Shown piece by piece: positions 35,583 to 43,695 of a DNA stretch of 64,000 nucleotides. How positions within the stretch are numbered: the first letter of the stretch is position 1; each line of letters begins with the position of its first letter. The position numbers and the translations under genes are program-made. The notes under the pieces are model-generated. The model saw only the letters and a list, made by a program, of their open reading frames with translations, did no database searches and was not told the origin of the DNA. Origin of the DNA: Deltaproteobacteria bacterium (GTDB taxonomy: Bacteria > Myxococcota_C > UBA6777); contig PCBK01000165.1 of the NCBI GenBank assembly GCA_002731275.1, forward strand, positions 62,001 through 126,000, written 5' to 3'.

Positions 35583-36059
35583 ATGGACTGGAAATTACGT
35601 ATTTTGCTTGGATTCGTGATCCTCGTTGGTGCTGCTATGTTAGGAGCTGCCGGAGGTTTCTTTGGTCGCTTCTTGCCTTTGTGGGGATGGGCGATTGTGA
35701 TCCCTGTCTTCTCCGCGCTTTTGCTCCCATGGAAAGATCTTGTTTGGTCTCAAGAGGAGATCATCAAGGACCTCAAACAACTCGACGAAGCTCTCGAACA
35801 TACCAAAACACTTCACGAGCAGATCAAAGAGATGCGACATGAGCTCGAAGACGCAGGTGGGCTATCTCAACAAGAGTTGGACAAGGTCGTCGAGCGGTAC
35901 GTCGAGCTACGTATGCTCCCCCAAGAGCACCATAAGACACTACGTGAGCTGTTATTTGGAGCCTACCGCCGAACACTCGCGCTGTATATTCTTGTCGTCG
36001 TGTTTGTCGGTCTGGGCGGCGCGATGTTGGTCATTCATTTTTATCGTTGGTTTATTTGA
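35583..36059 (+). CDS. Small membrane protein with central coiled coil
   Basis: 158 residues from the ATG at 35583, with GAGAGG upstream; a longer frame to 35529 lacks a site. Two hydrophobic N-terminal segments (LGFVILVGAAMLGAAGGF and a second after residue 25) and one C-terminal helix (LYILVVVFVGLGGAMLVI) flank a charged helical stretch likely to form a coiled coil. No family recognised and no catalytic motif. It ends 11 bases before the nadC start (36071), so it may be co-transcribed with the NAD and methyltransferase genes; a functional link is not evident. Confidence 0.8.
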   Translation: MDWKLRILLGFVILVGAAMLGAAGGFFGRFLPLWGWAIVIPVFSALLLPWKDLVWSQEEIIKDLKQLDEALEHTKTLHEQIKEMRHELEDAGGLSQQELDKVVERYVELRMLPQEHHKTLRELLFGAYRRTLALYILVVVFVGLGGAMLVIHFYRWFI

Positions 36060-36070
36060 GGAGAAGATTC

Positions 36071-36955
36071 ATGTCTCGAATGGAGTATATCGCGCCGTTG
36101 TGGAGTTTGACTGAACTACACGAGTTGATCGACCGTGCACTCGCCGAAGATCTGCTCGGTGGAGATGTGACCTCTAGGGCTGTGATCCCACAAGGTACAC
36201 AAGCGGTCGCTGTTGGTGTCGCGAAGAAACCTGTCGTTGTGTGTGGGTTGAGTGTGTTGCCTTACGTCTTCCACCGCGTTGATCCTACACTCGAGATCAA
36301 GACCTTCGTTCATGAAGGTGACGCCGCCCAGCCCAAGGATATCCTCTTTCGGGTAAGTGGCCTTGTCCACAGTATTCTTGCGGCAGAACGTGTGACACTG
36401 AACATTCTTCAGCATATGAGTGGGATCGCGACACTTGCGCGACAGTACGCAGATGCCGTGAAGGGGACGAAAGTCCGGGTCGTCGATACACGCAAAACAC
36501 TTCCTGGCTTGCGGGCCTTCCAACGGTATGCTGTGCAAGTTGGCGGTTGTTATAACCACCGACACCATCTCGGATCTGGTGTGTTGATCAAGGAAAATCA
36601 TATCCGCGCTGCAGGTGGAATTACACAGGCTATCAAGCGCGCACACGACCATGCAGCCCATACACTGCGTGTCGAGATTGAAGTCACATCCATGTCCGAG
36701 CTGAAAGAGGCGATTGAAGCCGGTGCAGAGCTTGTGATGGTCGACAACATGACGCCTGAACAGGTGAAGGAAGCCGTAACTTGGGTCAACGGCCGCGCGT
36801 TGGTCGAAGCCTCTGGCGGAATTACGTTAGAGACGGTTCGAGGTTATGCCGAAGCAGGCGTCGATATTATCTCCGTCGGAGCCCTGACACACTCCGTGAA
36901 AGCTGCGGATATCAGTCTACTTGTCGACATCGAACCTGAAGAGGGGGTATCGTGA
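36071..36955 (+). CDS. nadC: Nicotinate-nucleotide pyrophosphorylase (quinolinate phosphoribosyltransferase)
   Basis: 294 residues from the ATG at 36071, with GAGGAGAAG just upstream. It converts quinolinate and PRPP to nicotinate mononucleotide, the third step of de novo NAD synthesis. Visible signatures: DLLGGDVTSRAVIP at the N-terminus, VVDTRKTLPGLR, YAVQVGGCYNHR, VLIKENHI and the C-terminal EASGGITLETVRGYAEAGVDIISVGALTHS barrel motif with the phosphate-binding loop. All expected quinolinate and PRPP contacts appear present and length is normal. Its stop overlaps the next gene's GTG start by four bases, showing translational coupling. Confidence 0.96.
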   Translation: MSRMEYIAPLWSLTELHELIDRALAEDLLGGDVTSRAVIPQGTQAVAVGVAKKPVVVCGLSVLPYVFHRVDPTLEIKTFVHEGDAAQPKDILFRVSGLVHSILAAERVTLNILQHMSGIATLARQYADAVKGTKVRVVDTRKTLPGLRAFQRYAVQVGGCYNHRHHLGSGVLIKENHIRAAGGITQAIKRAHDHAAHTLRVEIEVTSMSELKEAIEAGAELVMVDNMTPEQVKEAVTWVNGRALVEASGGITLETVRGYAEAGVDIISVGALTHSVKAADISLLVDIEPEEGVS

Positions 36956-37668
36956 ACGATTCCGAAAAGTACGATGATATCGACATTCGAGTCGAAGACC
37001 CGGTGACATTTCCACTTGGTACACCTGATGATGATGTGATCAAGGCTTTGCAAAAAGCGTGGGCACGTCAGGACCTCAATACATATGTCGAAAAGCGATG
37101 GACAGGGGCTTATGTTCCACCTTTTCCAGATACGTTCTGGGAGTACGATTGGCGGGCATGTGATATCGGCAGCGGATTTGGACGCTTTGGTTGGGTGGAG
37201 AGCCAAAAACACCCCACGCGAGCGTATTTGTCCATCGATAAAGGGAAGCGACGTGGTGGAGGAATGCTCCGTCGCTACGAAGAGAAAGATGTCCCCAATG
37301 TCTTTCCATTACATGGAAATGCCATCCCCATCCTTGCGAACATGCCTCACGCATCACTCAATTTGATCACGTTGTTTTACCCAAATCCGTGGTGGCCCAA
37401 AAAGCACCAAAAGAAGCGCTGGTCGTATCATCCACTGCTTCCTCATCTCTTTGATTTGCTTGTGCCTGGGGGGTGTCTTATGTTGTGCGCCAACGAACGA
37501 TTTTACTTGCAAGAGTGGTTGTGGACGTTGCAGCATCATCCTGCAGCACATTGTATGAAAGAAGAATATGTCGGACCCATCCAGGTCTCCGAAGGCCGCT
37601 CTGATTTTGAAGTGAAATTTATCCACCACAACGTCTCCTGTGGAGAGATACGCTTTCGAAAGGAATAA
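36952..37668 (+). CDS. TrmB-like tRNA (guanine-N7) methyltransferase, divergent
   Basis: 238 residues; GTG start overlaps the nadC stop (GTGA). A SAM-binding Rossmann motif DIGSGFGRFG and the TrmB signature YPNPWWPKKHQKKRW are seen, with the usual tail CANERFYLQEW. TrmB methylates G46 in the variable loop of tRNA. The SAM motif and surroundings are more divergent than in ordinary TrmB, so a related tRNA/other methyltransferase is possible. It is coupled to nadC and lies five bases before the MATE gene, in what looks like an operon of unrelated housekeeping functions. Confidence 0.8.
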   Translation: MNDSEKYDDIDIRVEDPVTFPLGTPDDDVIKALQKAWARQDLNTYVEKRWTGAYVPPFPDTFWEYDWRACDIGSGFGRFGWVESQKHPTRAYLSIDKGKRRGGGMLRRYEEKDVPNVFPLHGNAIPILANMPHASLNLITLFYPNPWWPKKHQKKRWSYHPLLPHLFDLLVPGGCLMLCANERFYLQEWLWTLQHHPAAHCMKEEYVGPIQVSEGRSDFEVKFIHHNVSCGEIRFRKE

Positions 37669-37672
37669 CGAC

Positions 37673-39034
37673 ATGGCCGAGCAACGTCCCACTCGACAAA
37701 GTGGGGAGCTGTTGGAGGGCAGGGAGCGCTACCAGCGCATTATGATCCTCGCACTGCCGATCATCGGTGGGATGGTCTCCCAAAACGTAATGAATCTCGT
37801 TGATACAGCGATGGTTGGGACACTCGGAGATGCTGCGCTCGCAGGCGTTGGGGTCGCAAGCTTTGCGAATTTTATGGCGATCGCGTTTATCATGGGACTC
37901 TCCGCAGGTGTGCAGGCGATGTCTGCGCGTCGTGTGGGGGAAGAGCGCGAAGATACTGCAATACCGCTCAATGGTGGCTTGTTGCTGGCCCTTGCCGTTG
38001 GTATCCCCTGGGCCGTTCTCTTGTTCTTCGCAGCCCCCCTCCTGTTTCCTTTCTTGAACAACGACACCAATGTGATTCGGGAAGGCGCGCCTTACCTGCA
38101 GATGCGTTTGCTCGCCGTTGTTGGTGTTGGGATGAACTTGGCGTTTCGCGGATATTGGAACGGTGTGGATCTGAGTAAGCTCTACATGCGTACGCTGATC
38201 TTGATGCACGCCACAAACATCGCGCTCAATTACACCTTGATCTTCGGAAAATTTGGGTTTCCAGAGCTTGGGACGATGGGAGCGGGTTTGGGGACGATGA
38301 TCTCTACTTACCTTGGTACGGCCTATTACATCTTTTTGGGGATGCGACATGCCCGGAAAAATGGCTTCTTACAAGGTATTCCAGATGGAGACTCTTTACG
38401 CACGATCATTCGTTTGTCCGTGCCTGCGGGGATTCAGCGCTTTTTCTTTGCGGCTGGGATGGTCACATTGTTCTGGATCATTGGCCACGGACCTGTCGCA
38501 GAAGTTGCTGCTGCAAACGTTCTCGTCAACTTGCTGCTCGTTGCGTTGTTGCCTGCGATGGGTTTTGGGATGGCATCTGCGACGCTCGTCTCTCAAGCGA
38601 TTGGCCGCAAGCAAGTCGAAGATGCCAAAAGATGGGCATGGGATGTGTGTAAATTGGCGTTGGTTGTCGTCGGTTTGATCTCCCTCCCTGGCGTCTTCTT
38701 TCCGGATCTGTTGTTGAGCGTATTTATCAAGAAAGAGGCGACCTTGGCGATTGCTCGATTCCCTCTGCAGTTGACCGCTGCGATTGTCTTGATTGACACC
38801 ATCGGGATGGTGTTACTCAACAGCTTGCTCGGCGCTGGCGACAGTAAGACCGTCATGGTGATCTCAATCGTTCTGCAATGGGGATTGTTCTTGCCACTGG
38901 CCTATGTCTTAGGACCCATCTTGGGGTTTGGGCTGCTTGCGATTTGGTGTGGCCAAATTGGGTACAGGAGTTTACAATCGGGCGTTTTCTCTGTGATCTG
39001 GCAAAAGGGGAAGTGGTCAGAGATCAAAATCTAG
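37673..39034 (+). CDS. MATE family efflux transporter
   Basis: About 453 residues from the ATG at 37673 (AAAGGA upstream). Twelve hydrophobic segments with the duplicated MATE fold; characteristic pieces are IIGGMVSQNVMNLVDTAMVG, AMSARRVGE and VLVNLLLVALLPAMGFGMASATLVSQAIG. Members export cationic drugs or metabolites in exchange for Na+ or H+. The substrate cannot be told. The 3' end overlaps the convergent RDD gene by four bases. It is the last gene of the nadC group. Confidence 0.93.
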   Translation: MAEQRPTRQSGELLEGRERYQRIMILALPIIGGMVSQNVMNLVDTAMVGTLGDAALAGVGVASFANFMAIAFIMGLSAGVQAMSARRVGEEREDTAIPLNGGLLLALAVGIPWAVLLFFAAPLLFPFLNNDTNVIREGAPYLQMRLLAVVGVGMNLAFRGYWNGVDLSKLYMRTLILMHATNIALNYTLIFGKFGFPELGTMGAGLGTMISTYLGTAYYIFLGMRHARKNGFLQGIPDGDSLRTIIRLSVPAGIQRFFFAAGMVTLFWIIGHGPVAEVAAANVLVNLLLVALLPAMGFGMASATLVSQAIGRKQVEDAKRWAWDVCKLALVVVGLISLPGVFFPDLLLSVFIKKEATLAIARFPLQLTAAIVLIDTIGMVLLNSLLGAGDSKTVMVISIVLQWGLFLPLAYVLGPILGFGLLAIWCGQIGYRSLQSGVFSVIWQKGKWSEIKI

Positions 39035-39567
39035 TGAGGAGCACGAGGGGAGCGTTTTTTGACGACGATGGTTTTGGCGAGCATATCCGCCACCGTTCGA
39101 AAACGATAGTGTTTGAGACCTGCTGTGACGTATCCTACCGGTAAAAAAAGCATACACAAAAATCGACCGACACCTTCTCTCCATACAACCTGCCAAAACG
39201 AGATGGGACGCCCGTCCTTTGCGTGGATGATCTTGAGCCCCAGTAAAGATTTTCCTGGCGTTGTCGAAAAAATCGATGTCACGAGAACAAACGCGATCAG
39301 CAAGAGGGATGTTTGGAGCACGCCGATCAACAGTGTCTGATGGGGGCGTAAGTGTTTGTGGGTGTGGATGTAGGCCAGCGCCCACTGTGTCGCGCCTGAG
39401 GCGAGAAGTCCAATGAGGACGTGATCGATCAACGCCGCGAGAAACCGCAGCCTCATCGAGGCAGGTCTGTAAACGGACCACGCTTCTGCGTTGAGTGTGC
39501 ATTTGCACTTGGGGCATGTCGTGGCTTGTTCGGGGATGGGGTTGAACCCGCAAGAAGGGCAGAACAT
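39031..39567 (-). CDS. RDD family membrane protein with N-terminal zinc ribbon
   Basis: 178 residues from the ATG at 39567 (AGGAAA upstream). The N-terminus is a zinc ribbon (CPSCG ... CPKCKC). The RDD domain follows: the conserved Arg in RLRFLAALIDH, the Asp in helix 1 and later STTPGKSLLGLKI, with three to four membrane helices. RDD proteins are poorly understood; some act in ion transport or accompany envelope processes. Zinc-ribbon plus RDD fusions are common in deltaproteobacteria. It is followed, on the other side, by the M16 peptidase gene, 23 bases upstream on the same strand, so the two may form an operon. Confidence 0.85.
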   Translation of the reverse strand: MFCPSCGFNPIPEQATTCPKCKCTLNAEAWSVYRPASMRLRFLAALIDHVLIGLLASGATQWALAYIHTHKHLRPHQTLLIGVLQTSLLLIAFVLVTSIFSTTPGKSLLGLKIIHAKDGRPISFWQVVWREGVGRFLCMLFLPVGYVTAGLKHYRFRTVADMLAKTIVVKKRSPRAPH

Positions 39568-39590
39568 CTGGATTTTTCCTCGCAACAGAC

Positions 39591-42500
39591 TCAGTCTTGG
39601 AGACTCATCTTAAGAACTTTTCCGAAGTTGGAGAGTGGCTCGTCGAAAGCCGGATCCCAGCCTACCACCATGATCACAAATTGCGATGGATCGATGAATG
39701 TCTTCGCGGCTGTTTTGATGTCCTTTTTGGTCAATGTTGTCAGTCGCTTTTTGTACAACTCCAAATAGTTGGATGGATATCCATAGTAGTCGTAGTACGC
39801 CTTTCGGAAGACGATCTGTGCTGGAGAGTTAAATTTAAAGATAAAGCTGTTGAGGAGCGTTTGTCTCGCGAGCGTAAGCTCTTGGGTGCTCACATCTCCT
39901 TTTGTGTGCATATTTTTCAGGATACCAGTCAACAATCGCAGTGTTTTTCCTGTCTTATCTGGTCGTGTTCCTGTAAATGCGACGAAAGTTCCTCTGTCAC
40001 GACCATCATCGAGTGAAGACGCAGCGAAGTATGCGAGTCCTCGTTTGGTGCGAATCTCCGAGACGAGACGGCTCGCAAAGGATGGACCACCGAGGATATG
40101 GTTCATGACTTTACCTGCGAGCAGACCCTTTGTGTGTCTTTTGGGGCCGAGATGTCCCACGACGATAAGGGTTTGTGGGAGGCGACGTCGAACCAGTGCG
40201 ATCATTGGCTTTGTCCGCTTCGGCAATGGTTTGAGGGTTGGGAAGGTGATCTTTTTGGGCTTCCAACTTTTGGTCCATTTTTTCATGTGGGCGATCATGT
40301 CTTTTGTCTTAAAGTCCCCAACGATCGCAAAGGACATGTGGTTGGGATGGTAGTACATGTTGTGAAACGCCACGAGGTCTTGGCGTTTGATGTTGTGGAT
40401 ACTGTGTGGAGAGGGGGCTTTAGACCAGCGGCTATTTTTGCCATACAGCAGCGTTCGGAACTTGCGAAATGCTAGACGGAAGGGGTTGTCGTAGCGTCTT
40501 CTGTACGCTTCGATCATCTTTGCGCCTTGCAAGACGATCTTGTCGGCTGGAAAACGTGGTGTTCGCAACATTCCAAGCAGTCGATTGAATCCCCACTTCA
40601 TGTCTTTGGTGTGTACGGACAGGTGTGCGTATCCGTGTTCACTGCTGATGCTGTTGGAGAGCTTCGCAGCTTTGAAGGCGAGTTGTTCGTCAAGTGTGTC
40701 GCCTTTGAGCGAACCAAAACCGCCACTTCTCATGACCGCTCCAGTCATCTCTGCGAGACCAACTTTTTCGATGGGGTCGTAGATACGTCCTGTTTTGACC
40801 ATGACATGTACATCGATCAGTGGCAACTCATGATCTTCGAGGAGATACAATTTGATCCCGTTGGGGAGCGTTACGATCGTGGGTTTTGGGGGTTGAAATG
40901 GAAGTTTGGGTTTTTTGGCCTTGTTGGGGTGGAGTGTGAGTCCTTTGGGGAGTGCTCGGATTGTGGCGGGGGGTGCTTTTGGCAAGGAGCGAACGTATGC
41001 GAAGAAGGCTTTGCGCTGTGCGGCTGTCATCGGTGCAGGTCGCTTAGGCGCTTTGCGGCGTCTTCTGCGCTGCATTTGGCGGCGTCGTCCGAGGAGAGCG
41101 GAGCCATCTTTGCTTTGTGTTTGTACGAGCGTGGCGACCGTTCTGTTTGTCGCTTTGAAGTAGGTCCTGGCGACTTCCATAATGAGCTTGGGGGTGACGC
41201 GTTTGAGTCGTTTGTTGTGTTTTGTGGCGTAGCGCCAATCTCCGACTGTGGCTTGGAAGTAGCTGAGCTGATCGGCGAGTCCTTTGTTGGAGCGCAGTCC
41301 TCGGAGAAATCTCATCGCGGAGATGTTGTACACTTTTTGAAGTTCTTTTTGGCCGACAGGTTCGTTTTTTAGGCGTTCAAGCTCGGCGTAGATCAACGCT
41401 TCGAGTTTCTTGGTAGTGTGTGGTGCCATAGGCGTAGCGCCGATCGTAAACACGTTCGGGAAGCGGGCGCCTGGAAGGGATGAGGTCCATACTTTTTGCG
41501 CAAAGCGTCCTTTTACCAGTTTTTTGTACAGGCGTGAGGACGGACCTGCTGTCAAAAGAACTTCGATCACATCGAAGACATCGTCGTGAGGGTGTGGGGC
41601 TGTGGGTTTGTGGTAGCCGATCATGATTTGGGGGTTGGTGTGGAAGGTGACATTGACACGTCGCTCACCTTGTTGTTTGGGTTCGCGTGTGCGGACGGGA
41701 GGTGGTTTGGGTCCTTTGGGGATCAGTCCGAAGGTGGATTCGAGGATCGCTTTTGTTTTTTTGATGTCGATATTTCCAACGATGGCACCGACCATATTGG
41801 CGGGTGTGTAGTATGTCTTGAAGAAGTCTCTCATTTGTTGAAGTGGGATGGTTGTGATATCACTCATCCAGCCGACAGTTGGGAGTCGATATGGATGCGC
41901 AATAAATGCAGTCGCCATAAACGCCTCGTAGAGCCTTTGTGAAGCACGTGACATCGCCATGCGACGCTCTTCAACAACGACGGAGCGCTCTTTATAAAAC
42001 TCTCGGAAAACAGGCGCAGTCAGTCGTGCAGCTTCTTGTCGTGCCCATAACTCAAGGCGGTTGGATGGGAGGCTGAGGAAGTAGCTGGTGAGATCTTTTC
42101 CAGTGGTCGCGTTGAGTCCTGTGCCACCGTTCGATTCGTAGATGCGCGTGAATTCACCTTTGCGGACGTATTGTTGGTGTTTGCGCTGGAGCATACGAAA
42201 GAGCGCTTTCAGTCGTAGCAATCGCTGTGTTGATTTTCCCTTTTGTCGAATGGTTTCGCGTGAGATCGCTTCACCGACTTTTTGGAGCATCTGAAGGCTG
42301 GCTTTTTCCTTCTTCCAATTCTTTGAGCCTACGACAGTTGTGCCTTTGAATGCCATGTGCTCGAAAATATGGGCGAGCCCTGTGTATCCAATCTGTTCGT
42401 CTACACCACCAGCGCGTACGCGGATGTTTGCGGCGAAAGTCGGTGGACCTTCGCGGCGTACGAGAAGAAAGAGCATGCCGTTTTTCAGCTTGACCTCAAC

Positions 42501-42689
42501 GACACGTTGGCGCAGCTGTGCGCCAGGGTCCTTTTTCGGATTGGGGGCGCTTGTCGCAGCGTTTGTGGTCGGTCGTGTTGTTGGAGCTTGTTTGGTGTGG
42601 CTTTTTTGTGATGTTGGTGTGTTCGCGTGGAGGTACGTATGTCCTCCAAACACCAGGGCAAAAGCAAGAATCGAAGTCAATCGTATCAA
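39591..42689 (-). CDS. M16 family zinc metallopeptidase, two-domain
   Basis: About 1032 residues. I take a TTG start at 42689 with AGGAG seven bases upstream, giving the signal peptide LIRLTSILAFALVFGGHTYLHA; ATGs further upstream have no ribosome site. The first M16 (insulinase) half has the inverted zinc motif HIFEH in GLAHIFEHMAFKGT, plus ERRMAMS and GNIDIKKTK-type segments. The second half (from about residue 600) repeats the fold but lacks HxxEH (GLAEMTGAVM), as is usual for the non-catalytic partner. Such fused proteins degrade peptides in the periplasm or outer membrane space. A Lys/Arg-rich linker separates the halves. Confidence 0.92.
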   Translation of the reverse strand: MIRLTSILAFALVFGGHTYLHANTPTSQKSHTKQAPTTRPTTNAATSAPNPKKDPGAQLRQRVVEVKLKNGMLFLLVRREGPPTFAANIRVRAGGVDEQIGYTGLAHIFEHMAFKGTTVVGSKNWKKEKASLQMLQKVGEAISRETIRQKGKSTQRLLRLKALFRMLQRKHQQYVRKGEFTRIYESNGGTGLNATTGKDLTSYFLSLPSNRLELWARQEAARLTAPVFREFYKERSVVVEERRMAMSRASQRLYEAFMATAFIAHPYRLPTVGWMSDITTIPLQQMRDFFKTYYTPANMVGAIVGNIDIKKTKAILESTFGLIPKGPKPPPVRTREPKQQGERRVNVTFHTNPQIMIGYHKPTAPHPHDDVFDVIEVLLTAGPSSRLYKKLVKGRFAQKVWTSSLPGARFPNVFTIGATPMAPHTTKKLEALIYAELERLKNEPVGQKELQKVYNISAMRFLRGLRSNKGLADQLSYFQATVGDWRYATKHNKRLKRVTPKLIMEVARTYFKATNRTVATLVQTQSKDGSALLGRRRQMQRRRRRKAPKRPAPMTAAQRKAFFAYVRSLPKAPPATIRALPKGLTLHPNKAKKPKLPFQPPKPTIVTLPNGIKLYLLEDHELPLIDVHVMVKTGRIYDPIEKVGLAEMTGAVMRSGGFGSLKGDTLDEQLAFKAAKLSNSISSEHGYAHLSVHTKDMKWGFNRLLGMLRTPRFPADKIVLQGAKMIEAYRRRYDNPFRLAFRKFRTLLYGKNSRWSKAPSPHSIHNIKRQDLVAFHNMYYHPNHMSFAIVGDFKTKDMIAHMKKWTKSWKPKKITFPTLKPLPKRTKPMIALVRRRLPQTLIVVGHLGPKRHTKGLLAGKVMNHILGGPSFASRLVSEIRTKRGLAYFAASSLDDGRDRGTFVAFTGTRPDKTGKTLRLLTGILKNMHTKGDVSTQELTLARQTLLNSFIFKFNSPAQIVFRKAYYDYYGYPSNYLELYKKRLTTLTKKDIKTAAKTFIDPSQFVIMVVGWDPAFDEPLSNFGKVLKMSLQD

Positions 42690-42786
42690 GGTGATACTCC
42701 TATGGTTTAGTCGATAGATAGTACTTGTGGTAACGGCCATTTCTAGCATAGGCTGCACGGTAGAATCAAGGCTGTACGGAGACAAT

Positions 42787-43578
42787 ATGCTGTTTCATTC
42801 ATTGTGGGTTTTTTCGTTTATGTGGGGGGTTCAGGCTTCAGGAGGAGGACCTCACTTTCCCGTCTGGGTGCAGATTGGAGATGAGATTCCATCACTGTCT
42901 CCTGTGAGTGATCTCGACTTGGAAGAGTCGATTCGTTTTACTCGTCGGCCAGGGCGCCCCTGGATCAAAGCACCCTGGAAACGTTTGGTCGTGACGGCTT
43001 ACACGGATGCTCCTGATGTGTGGACGCGTCAGCGATTTCGTTTGACGATGCGGTTGACACGCTGGTATCTAGCTCGGTGTCGGATTCAATTGCCTCATAT
43101 CCGGCTGAGAAAACTGCCTGCGGGGACATTTCTCAAGAAGGGGGGGGTTGTCAAACATCGTGTCCCCAAAAAACTACTGCTGACACAACGAAAAGACGAG
43201 ACCTTGCTGTTGTTCACACGACATGTCTTTTTTCGTTTCCGGGGCACCAAAAAGCCGACCAAGCTTCTCGGTTTAAGCAGCCGTGTGCGCTCGCAAGATC
43301 AGGCAGGACGGTGGCGTTGGCGCCAGGCTGTGTGGGTTCGCAATTCGCCGATATACACGACATTGGTCCACGAACTTGGTCATCGGATGGGTTTGCCACA
43401 CTCTGGAGCGTTGTTTGACTTGATGCTCACAGGTTCGATTGTGCGTTCGTCTTTACCTATCCTGTGGACGTCTATGATCGGATTCTTCGACATGAAGCAA
43501 TTTCGGTTCTCCACAAGACAGTGCCGACGAATGCACGCGATATTGGCAAGAGACCAACAAAAGACGAAGAAGAGGTGA
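42787..43578 (+). CDS. Secreted metzincin-like zinc protease
   Basis: 263 residues from the ATG at 42787 (CGGAG seven bases upstream) with a signal peptide (LWVFSFMWGVQASG). The metzincin zinc site HELGHRMGLPH (HExxHxxGxxH) is near residue 215, followed by a Met-containing turn (FDLMLTGS) that resembles the Met-turn. This points to a matrixin/astacin-type extracellular protease, although the rest of the sequence is unfamiliar. Its start region overlaps that of the divergent M16 peptidase, so both are driven from the short region near 42690-42786. Substrate unknown. Confidence 0.8.
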   Translation: MLFHSLWVFSFMWGVQASGGGPHFPVWVQIGDEIPSLSPVSDLDLEESIRFTRRPGRPWIKAPWKRLVVTAYTDAPDVWTRQRFRLTMRLTRWYLARCRIQLPHIRLRKLPAGTFLKKGGVVKHRVPKKLLLTQRKDETLLLFTRHVFFRFRGTKKPTKLLGLSSRVRSQDQAGRWRWRQAVWVRNSPIYTTLVHELGHRMGLPHSGALFDLMLTGSIVRSSLPILWTSMIGFFDMKQFRFSTRQCRRMHAILARDQQKTKKR

Positions 43579-43695
43579 CTGGTGTGGAGCAAACCCCCAT
43601 CTTTTGTGCCTTTTATATGCTCTTGACTTCCCAGATCTGTTTGCATAAGGTCGTTGCAGTCTTTGCCGCGTAGATGTGATCGATTGGAGGCGTAT

